Shown piece by piece: positions 26,140 through 34,609 of a stretch of DNA of 64,000 nt (its first letter is position 1; the number at the start of each line of letters is the position of its first letter). The notes beneath the pieces are model-generated. The model was not told where the DNA came from, did not search any database, and was given only the letters and a program-made list of their open reading frames with translations. A program made the translations under genes and the position numbers. The DNA comes from Neolewinella antarctica (GTDB taxonomy: Bacteria; Bacteroidota; Bacteroidia; Chitinophagales; Saprospiraceae), in the NCBI RefSeq assembly GCF_011927835.1, contig NZ_JAATJH010000002.1, positions 434,001 to 498,000 on the forward strand. Direction: 5' to 3'.

Positions 26140-27393
26140 TTACCGCAACACCATCACGCTCCCCGATAGTACTTCTTCCACCCCCTTGCACTCGTACGCA
26201 ATTCGCCAAACGGCTACCCCGGGCTCCACCGGCTTCCCCTTGAAGGAGCCATCCCAGCGTGCAAACGCATCCGTGCTCTGAAACATCCGGGCGCCGTAGC
26301 GGTCGTAAATCTCGAAGCTGAGTAAGTCCGGAACGGCAAAAGGATTAGAAATGCCAAACGTCTCGTTGGCGGCCGGGCCGATGCCGTTCGGCGTAAAAGC
26401 CGTGGGGAAGAAAACCTCGGAGCAGTCCAGCGCGGCGGGGTCGATTACCTGGAGAGAGATGCTGTCCATCGCCACGCAGCTCGACTCGGCGTTTTCGATG
26501 CTCACCACGTAAGTCTGCGTGCCGGCTGTTTCGGGCGTGATGATGGGGTCCTTGTCCGTCGGGCCATCTACGCCGGTAGCGGGTAACCAGTCGAAAGCGG
26601 TACCGCAGTTGCTGTTCACCTCGATCTCAACGCTTTCACCGAGAAAGAGGCGGCGCGTTACGTTCTGAATGCGGTCGGGCCCAGCGTAGATACTGGCTAC
26701 TTCCGTGGTGGTAAATGCCCGGTTATAGATACGGAGTTCATCGATGAGCCCCTCGAAAGACCGCTCCCCGTTGTTACGGCAGGTGGACGATCCGATCGTT
26801 AGCTCACCGTCGTTCGTAACGTCGATCCGGCTTGTCGATGTGCTCTGGCCTACCTGTTCGGCGTTTAGGAAGACGCGCACGTTGTTGTTCGCGCGCACTA
26901 CCGTCACGTGCTGCCAGCACGAGGCGTTACCGATTAAATAGTCTATCGTGGATTGTTGATTATCCTGGCGTAGGGTAACCGAAAGCGTCTGGGATACGGG
27001 TGCGTAACGCACGGCGAAAAAGCGTTGCGACGTACAGTTCGTATCCCGCTTCGTAATCAAAAACTGAGTCGTGTTGGATGCCCCGGTTGGCTTGAAGTAG
27101 AAACCGACCGTGAAGTCGTCCTGGCCGAAGATGCGGTTCACGTTATTGGTGTTCCCCCCGGCCACGGTCACGAAATCATCATCGCCGGAAAGAAAAAGCG
27201 CCGTAGCGTCCACGCCACAACCGAACTCCGCCGTGCTGTTGGAGACGCCGGCGTTAATGCCCGTTCCGGTTCCATCCTCCAGATTACCGTCAAAAGTATA
27301 AAAGGCCGTTAAGCCGGCATCCACCGCACCCTGTCCTTCCACGGCACCCGCGACCGCGGCAAAAAATACTACGAGTAGAGAAAATATGCGCAT
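26140..27393 (-). CDS. LamG-domain secreted protein with type B T9SS tail
   Basis: A 417-residue exported protein. The signal peptide is about residues 1-20. Residues 25-240 form a LamG/concanavalin-like sandwich (GLTAFYTFDGNLEDGTG, DDFTVGFYFKP, WQHVTVVRANNNVRVFLNAE, FEGLIDELRIYNRAFTTTEVASIY). A PKD-like segment follows (DFDWLPATGVDGP-type, TYVVSIENAESSC). The C-terminal 85 residues match the gliding-motility-associated (type B) sorting domain: FFPTAFTPNGIGPAANETF, FEIYDRYGARMFQS, WDGSFKGKPVEPGVAVWRI. The usual DGVND word is replaced by a GIGPAANE variant. The signal peptide contains AAVAGA, encoded by a one-mismatch GC motif (27344-27359). It probably acts in adhesion or the cell surface. 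Confidence 0.88.
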   Translation of the reverse strand: MRIFSLLVVFFAAVAGAVEGQGAVDAGLTAFYTFDGNLEDGTGTGINAGVSNSTAEFGCGVDATALFLSGDDDFVTVAGGNTNNVNRIFGQDDFTVGFYFKPTGASNTTQFLITKRDTNCTSQRFFAVRYAPVSQTLSVTLRQDNQQSTIDYLIGNASCWQHVTVVRANNNVRVFLNAEQVGQSTSTSRIDVTNDGELTIGSSTCRNNGERSFEGLIDELRIYNRAFTTTEVASIYAGPDRIQNVTRRLFLGESVEIEVNSNCGTAFDWLPATGVDGPTDKDPIITPETAGTQTYVVSIENAESSCVAMDSISLQVIDPAALDCSEVFFPTAFTPNGIGPAANETFGISNPFAVPDLLSFEIYDRYGARMFQSTDAFARWDGSFKGKPVEPGVAVWRIAYECKGVEEVLSGSVMVLR

Positions 27394-27473
27394 AAGTCCG
27401 GTTTACGAGCCCGCGAAGATACAAGATTTCACGACCCACCCTTCAACGGAACCGTACGAAGGGATAGTGCGAA

Positions 27474-27884
27474 TCAGCCCACGAAACGCGGCTTCCATTC
27501 CGGACGGGGCAACATGCACTCCGCCCGTTTGCCGAACCACCGGTAGCGATTGCGGGCTACGAAACGATAAACGCCGTTGCGCAGGAACTGCGGGACGAGA
27601 AACCCCAGCCGCGCTAACTTGCCGTAAACACCACCGATTAACTGGCCGGTTCCAAGCGCCGCGTCGCTGTAAATCTGGGCGCGCCCGTCCCGATAAAGCA
27701 CCAGACTATCCAACGTTGCCAAATCGATACCCGCCGCCGGCAAAAGCTCCTGCGCCAGGTCGGATTGCAAGCTCGCGAAGCGTAATTCTCCCTTCTTATC
27801 ATTGGCCAGCAACCACTGTACGGCACCGTTGCAGAGGTTACAAACGCCGTCGAAAAACAGGATGGGATGGGAAGTCGCATTCAT
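27474..27884 (-). CDS. DCC-family thiol-disulfide oxidoreductase-like protein
   Basis: A DUF393 (DCC1-like) protein of 136 residues. The family start fits ATG 27884: MNATSHPILFFDGVCNLCNG, with the DGVCNLCNG motif that gives the family its DxxCxxC name. A longer frame reaching back to 27959 has no similarity to the family in its first 25 residues. Other family marks are FASLQSDLAQELL, DSLVLYRDG and the terminal GKRAECMLPRPEW. The proteins are thought to have a thioredoxin-like fold; their substrates are unknown. It follows the LamG gene with an 80-bp gap, read in the same direction. Confidence 0.88.
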   Translation of the reverse strand: MNATSHPILFFDGVCNLCNGAVQWLLANDKKGELRFASLQSDLAQELLPAAGIDLATLDSLVLYRDGRAQIYSDAALGTGQLIGGVYGKLARLGFLVPQFLRNGVYRFVARNRYRWFGKRAECMLPRPEWKPRFVG

Positions 27885-28008
27885 ACCGTCACTAACGATA
27901 TTCACCAGCGTAAGTTGAAAGGCGTACACTAGTGCGCGCGGAGCCACCCTCCACCCCACGCATCTATCCTCTTTTCTCTAACTTCTTACCTCCCCTCTTC
28001 CTCCCCAT

Positions 28009-30960
28009 TCATTTCCCAAAAGTCCGCGAAGGCAGCAAGCTCTGGTAAGCCGCCGAATGCACCCGCAACCGGATGTCCAGCTTGCCAAACAAGTTGTTGT
28101 TCATACTCGGGTAGGTCCGGTTGGCGAGTACGATCACCGTCAGGTCTTCCACCGGGTCCGACCAAACGCAGATGCCCGTGAAGCCCAGGTGCCCGAAGGC
28201 GCGGTCGGAGGCCTGCGGGGCCATGTTGAGGTTCTTGTCCTCGTCCAGTTGCTTCATATCGAAGCCCAGTGCCCGCCTGGTCTCGCCGGCGTAGCGCTGG
28301 GTAAACAGCCGCACGGTTTCGGGGCGGAGGTACTGCACCCCGCCGTAATTACCTTCCTGGAGGAGCATTTGAAAGATCGTCGCCAAATCCCGCGCCGAAC
28401 CGAACAGACCGGCGTGGCCACTCACCCCGCCCAGCATGGCCGCACCCATGTCGTGGACGTTGCCCTGCACCGTCGCCATGCGAAAATAAGTATCCTTTTC
28501 GGTTGGCGGCGTGCGGCTTTTCGGGAATTTCTCCAGCGGTTTGAACGTCAGCGTCTCCAGGCCCATCGGCCGGTAGAAATTGCGGGCGGCGTATTCGTCG
28601 ACCGTCAGGCCACTTACCTGGTCGATGATCTTGGCCGTCAGGTAAAGACCTAAGTCGCTGTAGCGGTACTGCCCCTTGTTGGGTAATTCGTTCGTGTAGA
28701 GTTGCAACCACATGGAATCGAGATATTCCGACTTCATGTACATCTTGTCCGTAACCGGGATGACGTAATCACCCGTCTTTTTGGTACTGTACCACTGGCG
28801 CTTAGGCCGGCCGTTAGCGTCGAGGGTGTTCTTGTAAAAAGGAATCCAACTGCGCAGCCCCGACCGGTGGGCCAGCATGGGGCGCAGGGTGAGGAATTCG
28901 ACGGCCGTGCCCCGCGTGTCCGGTAAGTAATTACTGATGGGCACGTCGAGGTTAACCTTGCCTTCGTCCACTAATTTCATCAGCGAGATCGTCGTTGCGG
29001 CCACTTTGGTCACCGAGGCGAGGTCGTAAACGTCGGTCGTTTTGGCCTTTCGCCGCCGATTGTAAGTATGGTGGCCGTACGCTTTTTCGAAGACTACCCT
29101 CCCGTTGCGGGCCACGAGGGCGACCATGCCCGGCGTAGCTTTTCTCCTCATTGCCTCGCGGGCCAGGGCGTCGATCTTAGCCGTGAGGAGGTTGCCGTCC
29201 AGGCCGACGGCTTCGGGCGTATCGAAACCCATGCGGAAGGCGGCGGCGGTCTCGACGCCAGCGTTGAAGCGGCTGTAGGGGCTGGCGGTGATCGGCAACC
29301 GTCCGTTCACGCGGTTCGCCCCGAATAATGCTTTTGCGGCGGCATCCTGGGCGACTTTATCGCGGCTGTAGGCCATCAGGACCGTTCCGGAAGCATCCAG
29401 CGCACTCAAAGAATAGGGGTTGCCAAAGACGGTTACGACCAGTTCCGCCCGCTCGTCGATTTGGCGGAGCAATGAGAGCACCCCCGCCTTGATCGGTACT
29501 TTTTCGCGGAACCGGCTCCCGTCGCTGTACAGCGCCACGATGACTTTATCGTCGGCCTTAAGTTTGCTGAGTAGCTGATCGCGCTCGCCGGAGCCCAGAT
29601 CGTAGGCAGCGTTCAGGTGAGTGATTTTGGCGTAGTCGTCGAGGCGGCGGGAAAAAGTATTGGGCGAGGACTCACCGACGTGAATGGTGATTAGTTTACC
29701 CGCGACGGGCTCGCTGAGCGGTAGCAAGCCTTCCGTATCCCGTACGATCGTCATCGCATTTTCAAAAAGGCGCTGCTTGAGGTCGTAAGCTTCCGGGGTA
29801 TTGAGCTGGCCGCGCAGATTCGTCAGGCTGGGGTAGGTGGCCGTCCGGCCGATCCCGAGGCGGTATTTCGAGAGCAACACGCGGCCCGCTTTCTCGCGAA
29901 TGTCCTCCTGGGCGATGCGGCCTTCGTCGACGTAGCGTTTGATGGCGGCCACGGCGTCCGGCGTGCTTTCGGGTAGGAGGAGAATGTCGGAACCGGCGGC
30001 GATTGCTTCGGCTTCCACTTCCCCATTGCCGTAGTGTTTCGTGACGCCCTTCATTTCCAGCCCGTCGGTAAAAACCAGCCCGGTGAAACCCATTTCATTG
30101 CGCAACAGGTCGTAGACGATCGGCCGGCTCAGCGAGCTCGGCCGGTTCTTGCGGTCGTCGAGGGCGGGGATCTGGAGGTGGGCGGCCATAATGGAGCCGA
30201 TGCCGTAGCGAATCAGCGCTTGAAAAGGGTAGAGCTCCAGGCTATCTAGCCGCGCGCGGTCGTGGTTGATGACGGGCAGGTCGTAGTGGCTGTCGACGCC
30301 GGTGTCGCCGTGGCCGGGGAAGTGTTTGGCGCTGGCCAGGATGCCGTTCTCCTGGAGGCCCATCATGTACTGGTAGCCCTTCACGGTCACGTTGTAGCGG
30401 TCTTCGCCGAAGCTGCGGGTGTCGATAACGGGGTTATTCGGGTTGTTATTAACGTCCAGCACGGGGCTGAAACTCACGTTGACGCCGAGGCGGTGCATCT
30501 GCCGGGCGATCTCGGCGCCGAGATCGTACAGTTGCCGATTATCGCGGATGGCGCCGAGGGCGATTTGTTTTGGGTAGCTGATCGTCTGGTCGGGCAGGCG
30601 CATGCCCAGGCCCCACTCGGCGTCCATGCTGACCATCAGCGGAACCTTGCTCAGGCGCTGGTATTCGTTCGTTAATTTCAGTTGATCTTCCGGCGTGCCC
30701 TGGAAAAAACAGAGGCCGCCGACGTGGTATTCTTTAATCTCCCGTTTGACTTTCGCAACGTGGTCCGCCCCGAGGTCAGAGTGCGCCCGCAGCATGATGA
30801 GCTGGCCGATCTGCTCTTCGTAGCTCATCCCGTCCAGCGTTTCGTTGACAAATGCCGTTTCTTCCGCCGTCATTTTTGAGAGGTCGGCTACGTACGGCTT
30901 TTGCGCGTTTAGGGAGGCACTAAGGCACAGCAGAAACAGGAGCGGGCGGAAAATTTGCAT
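28009..30960 (-). CDS. Glycoside hydrolase family 3 fused to a serine beta-lactamase-like domain
   Basis: A 983-residue exported protein with a signal peptide (about 1-19). Residues 35-370 form a GH3 domain of the NagZ (beta-N-acetylglucosaminidase) kind, with ASAKHFPGHGDTGVDSHYDLP near 208-225 and the likely nucleophile D299 in LVFTDGLEMKG. Residues 400-580 form the GH3 C-terminal domain. Residues 595-983 form a class C beta-lactamase/esterase-like domain with S649-V-T-K652 (SxxK), a YxN-like motif in YRYSDLGLYL and HLGFTGICVW. This fusion is common in Bacteroidota and suggests peptidoglycan turnover or amidase activity. It is encoded convergently with nothing and is probably a single unit. 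Confidence 0.92.
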   Translation of the reverse strand: MQIFRPLLFLLCLSASLNAQKPYVADLSKMTAEETAFVNETLDGMSYEEQIGQLIMLRAHSDLGADHVAKVKREIKEYHVGGLCFFQGTPEDQLKLTNEYQRLSKVPLMVSMDAEWGLGMRLPDQTISYPKQIALGAIRDNRQLYDLGAEIARQMHRLGVNVSFSPVLDVNNNPNNPVIDTRSFGEDRYNVTVKGYQYMMGLQENGILASAKHFPGHGDTGVDSHYDLPVINHDRARLDSLELYPFQALIRYGIGSIMAAHLQIPALDDRKNRPSSLSRPIVYDLLRNEMGFTGLVFTDGLEMKGVTKHYGNGEVEAEAIAAGSDILLLPESTPDAVAAIKRYVDEGRIAQEDIREKAGRVLLSKYRLGIGRTATYPSLTNLRGQLNTPEAYDLKQRLFENAMTIVRDTEGLLPLSEPVAGKLITIHVGESSPNTFSRRLDDYAKITHLNAAYDLGSGERDQLLSKLKADDKVIVALYSDGSRFREKVPIKAGVLSLLRQIDERAELVVTVFGNPYSLSALDASGTVLMAYSRDKVAQDAAAKALFGANRVNGRLPITASPYSRFNAGVETAAAFRMGFDTPEAVGLDGNLLTAKIDALAREAMRRKATPGMVALVARNGRVVFEKAYGHHTYNRRRKAKTTDVYDLASVTKVAATTISLMKLVDEGKVNLDVPISNYLPDTRGTAVEFLTLRPMLAHRSGLRSWIPFYKNTLDANGRPKRQWYSTKKTGDYVIPVTDKMYMKSEYLDSMWLQLYTNELPNKGQYRYSDLGLYLTAKIIDQVSGLTVDEYAARNFYRPMGLETLTFKPLEKFPKSRTPPTEKDTYFRMATVQGNVHDMGAAMLGGVSGHAGLFGSARDLATIFQMLLQEGNYGGVQYLRPETVRLFTQRYAGETRRALGFDMKQLDEDKNLNMAPQASDRAFGHLGFTGICVWSDPVEDLTVIVLANRTYPSMNNNLFGKLDIRLRVHSAAYQSLLPSRTFGK

Positions 30961-31112
30961 AATGGAAATCAGTAGTTGGAAAAGACAAAAAGTAAGTTAG
31001 AGAGACGATCAGAGGCCGACGGGTAAGATAGGAACTGCCGGGGCGCTTGTACTAATAACCGACGCGGAATATTAGCTATTGGCCTAAGCGGGGTTTATAA
31101 TTTTTTGTTTGT

Positions 31113-31314
31113 CAATAATCCCACACTACTGGACATTTTCAAATCGGACGCTTGGAGGACTCGAAACCCTTCGCTACGCTTTAGTTTCGAGACGCTCCAA
31201 GGTTCTAAAATTCTACTTGAGGACCTTGGAGCGTCCTCTGCCGTGAAGCCGAAGGCGAAATTGTTGAGGTCCTCCAAGCGTCCGGGGACAATGTCCAGTA
31301 GTATGCAATAATCC
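31113..31314. mobile_element. 184-bp palindromic element with 9-bp target duplication
   Basis: CAATAATCC occurs at 31113-31121 and 31306-31314. Between them, 31122-31305 is bounded by CACACTACTGGACATT and the inverse of CATACTACTGGACATT (15 of 16). Inside are two more perfect inverted repeats: GGACGCTTGGAGGAC (31146-31160) with 31269-31283, and GACGCTCCAAGG (31191-31202) with 31224-31235. It has no reading frame of its own. This layout fits a non-autonomous transposable element with strong secondary structure. Confidence 0.85.
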
Positions 31315-31325
31315 TCCGGTATTGG

Positions 31326-31341
31326 GCGCGGTCGCGGGTGC
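31326..31341 (+). repeat. Dispersed GC motif, exact copy
   Basis: GCGCGGTCGCGGGTGC, 12 bp after the element's right duplicate and 20 bp before the heptamer array upstream of metF. Confidence 0.95.
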
Positions 31342-31360
31342 CAGGTTTTTTAGGAAAGAA

Positions 31361-31443
31361 GACCAAAGACTAAGACTCTAGACCCCAGACCAAAGACCAA
31401 AGACCAAAGACCAAAGACCAAAGACCAAAGACCAAAGACCCAA
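31361..31443. repeat. GACCAAA heptanucleotide array
   Basis: Seven perfect tandem copies of GACCAAA (31388-31436) with variant copies on both sides. The unit differs by one base from the GACCCAA array upstream of creD. The array ends about 20 bases upstream of the metF -33 element. Confidence 0.95.
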
Positions 31444-31463
31444 ACTCTTGACCCTTAGCTTAC

Positions 31464-31493
31464 TTGTTACCCTAATCCCCCGCCGTATCTTCG
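31464..31493 (+). promoter_or_regulatory. metF promoter
   Basis: TTG (31464-31466), a 19-base spacer and TATCTTCG (31486-31493). Transcription would begin near 31500, inside what would otherwise be read as the gene's upstream frame. This supports the ATG at 31547 as the start. Confidence 0.65.
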
Positions 31494-31546
31494 CCAGCGC
31501 TGCCGCGCCAACCCCGGCCGGTCCACAGCTAATACCAGCGAGACAC

Positions 31547-32503
31547 ATGCGAGTTACCGACTACATCGACCAGGCCAACGGTCAAACCTTAATCAGTTTT
31601 GAAGTCCTACCACCCCTGAAGGGCGGCAGCATGCAGGCTATTTTCGACACGCTCGACCCGCTGATGGAGTTCAAGCCTCCCTTCATCGACGTGACGTACC
31701 ACCGCGAAGAATATGTGTACAAAAAGCGCGCGAGCGGTTACTACGAAAAGGCGTCCATCCGCAAGCGCCCCGGCACGGTGGGTATCTGCGCGGCCATCAT
31801 GCACCGCTACGGCGTGGATGCCGTGCCCCACATGCTCTGTGGCGGATTTACCAAGCCGGAAACGGAGAATGCGCTGATCGACCTGGGCTTTCTGGACGTA
31901 CAGAACGTCCTGGCCCTCCGCGGCGACGCGCGCAAGTTTGAAGGCAAGTTCATCCCCGAAGACGACGGCCACCACTACGCCTCGGAACTCGTCGGCCAGA
32001 TCGCGGGCATGAACCGCGGCGAATACATGGACGACCTCACGGACCAGTGCAACAAAACCAACTTCTGTATCGGCGTGGCCGGCTACCCCGAAAAGCACTT
32101 CGAGGCGGCGAACATGGAAATCGACCTGCGCTACATCAAAAAGAAGGTCGAGGCGGGTGCGGACTACATCGTCACGCAGATGTTTTTTGACAACGACAAA
32201 TACTTCGCCTACGTCGAGGCCTGCCGCGCGGCCGGCATCAACGTCCCCATCGTACCCGGGCTGAAGCCACTGACGAAGCTCTACCAACTGAATTCCATTC
32301 CCCGGCTCTTTCACATCGACATGCCGGACGACCTGGTCAAAGCCATCTCCGAAGCCAAGAATGCAGCAGCCCGTACGCGGGTCGGGATCGAGTGGTGCAT
32401 CGCCCAGAGCAAAGAGCTCAAGGAGCGGGGCGCGCCGATTCTCCACTACTACACGATGGGGGACAGCAGCACGATCCAGGCCATTGCCAAGGAAGTTTAC
32501 TAG
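31547..32503 (+). CDS. metF: Methylenetetrahydrofolate reductase
   Basis: A 318-residue flavoenzyme that reduces 5,10-methylene-tetrahydrofolate to 5-methyl-tetrahydrofolate for methionine synthesis. The family start MRVTDYIDQ fits ATG 31547; the frame extends back to a TTG at 31448, but that would lie before the promoter. Landmarks: ISFEVLPPLKGG (catalytic Glu), FIDVTYHREEYVY, VPHMLCGGFTKPETENALIDL, NVLALRGD (folate/flavin loop), FCIGVAGYPEKHFEA, KKVEAGADYIVTQMFFDN and VPIVPGLKPLT. Length and motifs are complete. Confidence 0.96.
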   Translation: MRVTDYIDQANGQTLISFEVLPPLKGGSMQAIFDTLDPLMEFKPPFIDVTYHREEYVYKKRASGYYEKASIRKRPGTVGICAAIMHRYGVDAVPHMLCGGFTKPETENALIDLGFLDVQNVLALRGDARKFEGKFIPEDDGHHYASELVGQIAGMNRGEYMDDLTDQCNKTNFCIGVAGYPEKHFEAANMEIDLRYIKKKVEAGADYIVTQMFFDNDKYFAYVEACRAAGINVPIVPGLKPLTKLYQLNSIPRLFHIDMPDDLVKAISEAKNAAARTRVGIEWCIAQSKELKERGAPILHYYTMGDSSTIQAIAKEVY

Positions 32504-32555
32504 CTGATTTTTCCCAGCCGAAACAGTACTCTTTAAGACTTAGCTAAGAAACGCC

Positions 32556-32585
32556 TTGCAAATAATAAACCAAGTGTTATCTTTG
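32556..32585 (+). promoter_or_regulatory. Promoter of the tRNA-Met cluster
   Basis: TTG (32556-32558), a 19-base spacer and TATCTTTG (32578-32585), a full consensus match. The first thing it transcribes is a broken tRNA copy. Confidence 0.75.
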
Positions 32586-32604
32586 CCGCCGCTTACGGCA
32601 ACCA

Positions 32605-32708
32605 GGCGCGGTAGCTCAGCCGGTTACCCCGATAGCTATCGGGGAGGATTAATAATCCTTAGACCGGTGTTTGCGGTAAATAAGCGTGGTAATTTAGCCA
32701 GTTACCCG
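32605..32708 (+). pseudogene. Broken tRNA-Met copies (one palindrome-disrupted, one 5' remnant)
   Basis: 32605-32626 matches the first 22 bases of the intact tRNA-Met at 32714. Then the palindrome CCCCGATAGCTATCGGGG (32627-32644) replaces GAGCGC, and AGGATTAATAATCCTTAG continues the anticodon arm with changes. The T-arm is lost. At 32683-32708 a second, truncated 5' half (GCGTGGTAATTTAGCCAGTTACCCGA) follows, ending at the same point with the start of a palindrome-like CCCGA. Confidence 0.8.
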
Positions 32709-32713
32709 AAGAA

Positions 32714-32787
32714 GGCGCGGTAGCTCAGCCGGTTAGAGCGCAGGATTCATAATCCTGAGGTCGGGTGTTCGAGTCACCCTCGCGCTA
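32714..32787 (+). tRNA. tRNA-Met (anticodon CAT), intact
   Basis: A complete cloverleaf: acceptor GGCGCGG/TCGCGCT with G-T pairs at both ends; D-arm GCTCAGCCGGTTAGAGC; anticodon stem CAGGA/TCCTG with loop TTCATAA, anticodon CAT; T-arm GGGTG-TTCGAGT-CACCC; discriminator A. The CAT anticodon could belong to elongator Met or to a tRNA-Ile whose C is modified by TilS; the body resembles elongator Met. Broken copies lie on both sides. Confidence 0.92.
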
Positions 32788-32791
32788 CATC

Positions 32792-32828
32792 AGGGCCATT
32801 CATCCTCGCGATGGGTGGCCCGAATTTT
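32792..32828 (+). terminator. Terminator of tRNA-Met
   Basis: GGGCCATTCATC and GATGGGTGGCCC form the stem, followed by GAATTTTTTG. A near-identical copy follows the third tRNA copy at 32940-32976. Confidence 0.85.
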
Positions 32829-32847
32829 TTGTTAGGCTTTTATTTAT

Positions 32848-32934
32848 CGCGAAGTTCGCTCAGCCGGTTACCCCGATAGCTATCGGGGAGGATTCATAAT
32901 CCTGAGGTCGGGTGTTCGAGTCACCCTCGCGCTA
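32848..32934 (+). pseudogene. Second palindrome-disrupted tRNA-Met copy
   Basis: From GCTCAGCCGGTTA onward it equals the intact gene except that CCCCGATAGCTATCGGGG (32871-32888) replaces GAGCGC. The anticodon arm, variable loop, T-arm and 3' acceptor strand are then identical to the intact gene. The 5' acceptor strand is eroded (TCGCGAAGTT). It is followed by a duplicate of the terminator, so about 130 bp of tRNA plus terminator was duplicated. The D-stem cannot form, so it should not give a working tRNA. Confidence 0.88.
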
Positions 32935-32939
32935 CATCA

Positions 32940-32976
32940 GGGCCATTCATCCTCGCGATGGGTGGCCCAAATTTTT
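32940..32976 (+). terminator. Duplicated tRNA terminator
   Basis: Near-identical copy of 32792-32828 (CCCAAATTTTTT instead of CCCGAATTTTTT). Confidence 0.75.
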
Positions 32977-33554
32977 TGGTAGGCTTTTATGTATTGGTAC
33001 CTAGGTGTTCGGGGGTTAGATTCGGAGGTCTTTGGTGTACACAAAAATTTATGAGCTACAAGTTTCGGTCGACTATTGCTCCTGAACTCACTAAGATCCT
33101 TAGTACTTGTCGGTCGTCCCTTGAGCCTGGCCAATGTTTTGGTGCTTGGAAGGCGTTAAGAAATTCGTACTGTCTGAGCTACTACAAATTGTGTGCTGAA
33201 ATCACTAGTTCATGCTACCAACAAGCTTAAGTCTGAAACACAAAGTGAGTGGCGAGTTTAGCTGCGCTGATCGTCGTGCCTCCTCTGAGTTACGAATTTT
33301 AGCCTTTCAAGTACCAAAATATTGATTAGCCAGGCTCACAGGGCAAGAATTTTGCTCCTTTTTTTCTAAAAAGGAGGGCAAAACGGGCAGAAACGAAAGC
33401 TACGTGAAGATATGTGTCCTATATCCCGAAGGTACGTGTGAGGGCCCACCCCACGTTTTCGATCACCTCAACTTCCAATTGCTAAATTTTTTCAATTAAC
33501 CTTATCTCTCGTCAACTCAAACTTTTTGTCACCAATCTCTCAAATCCCCCCCCC
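32977..33554. other. Spacer with one hairpin
   Basis: No gene is seen. A short + strand frame at 32958-33230 has no protein-like composition. The only structure is an imperfect hairpin at 33350-33384 (TTTTGC-TCCTT / AAGGA-GGGCAAAA). Confidence 0.45.
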
Positions 33555-34571
33555 TCAAAAAGTAGCCACATAACTCAACAACAACTGCTGCGTCAAACTA
33601 ACCCGCTTCCCCAACCCATTAACCCCGTTCGGAAAGTCGTAATTCGTAACCTGTACGTTCAGGTCGTCATCGTAGAAGACGGAAAGCAAAGCCGTTAACT
33701 TCAAATTCTTGATCAGTGTATAAGATAAGGAGTTGTTCCAATCAACGTCCACATTCTGGGGGCTATCCAAGTAGTTGCTATACAGCCCGAGGGTAGAATT
33801 AAAGGCACCTTTATCTTTCTGAAACGGAGCGGCAAACTTGATTAACACCTGACTACCTAGCTGAGCGTCAATGTTATCGAACTCCGGATAAAAACCATTC
33901 ACGGGCTCCCCGCTCACTTCGTTGCCGTGCACCCCCCGGGCGGCAATGGAATCATTCGCCACGACGATAAACTTGCCACCGAGGGGAGAGTAGAAGATAG
34001 ATAGACGCTTATTAGGCTTGTAGTCGACACCCAGCGCAACGTTGATGGTAGCGGGGGCAAACAGTTTCGAGATCGGAGCCACGCCCCGGCCGCGCCAATC
34101 GCTGACGAAGTTGCCGGGGTAGGTATCGTTGTCGTACTGATAAGTGGGCAGGGCCTGCGTCTGAAAAAGTAAATTGCCGGTGTAAAAAAACTTGCTGTCT
34201 TCCTTGATGGCCACCCCGTATTTAGAGTTGATGCGCAAATCATCAATCTCTTTCTGAAAAGGTATTTTATCGTTCGCCCCCTGAGCAATTACGCCCGAAC
34301 CCAGACGCTGGAGCCCGAACTGCCACAGCGCATTCGTCTCCCAGTTGATGCGGGCTCTATTAAAGTTAAAAAAAGAGTTAGTCGCCGAGCCAAACCCTAA
34401 CCGGTTCTGACCGGCGCCTTGCCGGGGATTAATTTGCAGCAACTGCGCAAAGTCCAATCCAATCCCCGCGCCAATTTCCCAGCCCTGCACGGGTTCGTCT
34501 TTTTCCTCCTGTGCGAATAATACGAGGGGTAGCGCGCACAGCAGTGCGAGCGTAGTAAATCTTATCATCAA
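33555..34571 (-). CDS. DUF3078 family protein
   Basis: A 338-residue exported protein with a signal peptide (about 1-20, ending LFAQ). It belongs to the DUF3078 family of Bacteroidota outer-membrane-like proteins. Family features: WEIGAGIGLDFAQLLQINPRQGAGQNRLGFG, the strand FNFNRARINWETNALWQFGLQRLG, FYTGNLLFQTQALPTYQYDND, and PNKRLSIFYSPLGGKFIVV. The C-terminal strand LTQQLLLSYVATF suggests a beta-barrel. The role of the family is not known. The sigma/MscS operon lies upstream on the same strand. Confidence 0.87.
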   Translation of the reverse strand: MMIRFTTLALLCALPLVLFAQEEKDEPVQGWEIGAGIGLDFAQLLQINPRQGAGQNRLGFGSATNSFFNFNRARINWETNALWQFGLQRLGSGVIAQGANDKIPFQKEIDDLRINSKYGVAIKEDSKFFYTGNLLFQTQALPTYQYDNDTYPGNFVSDWRGRGVAPISKLFAPATINVALGVDYKPNKRLSIFYSPLGGKFIVVANDSIAARGVHGNEVSGEPVNGFYPEFDNIDAQLGSQVLIKFAAPFQKDKGAFNSTLGLYSNYLDSPQNVDVDWNNSLSYTLIKNLKLTALLSVFYDDDLNVQVTNYDFPNGVNGLGKRVSLTQQLLLSYVATF

Positions 34572-34609
34572 AGCTAATTGTTTAAGTCGTCAGTTTATCG
34601 ACACGGTAC

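Noticed and set aside
31448-31546. N-terminal extension of metF from TTG 31448
   Set aside because: It would include the promoter and lacks any family similarity; ATG 31547 fits the family start.
32958-33230. A + strand frame of 90 codons after the tRNA cluster
   Set aside because: It starts inside the duplicated terminator and has no protein-like composition or promoter.
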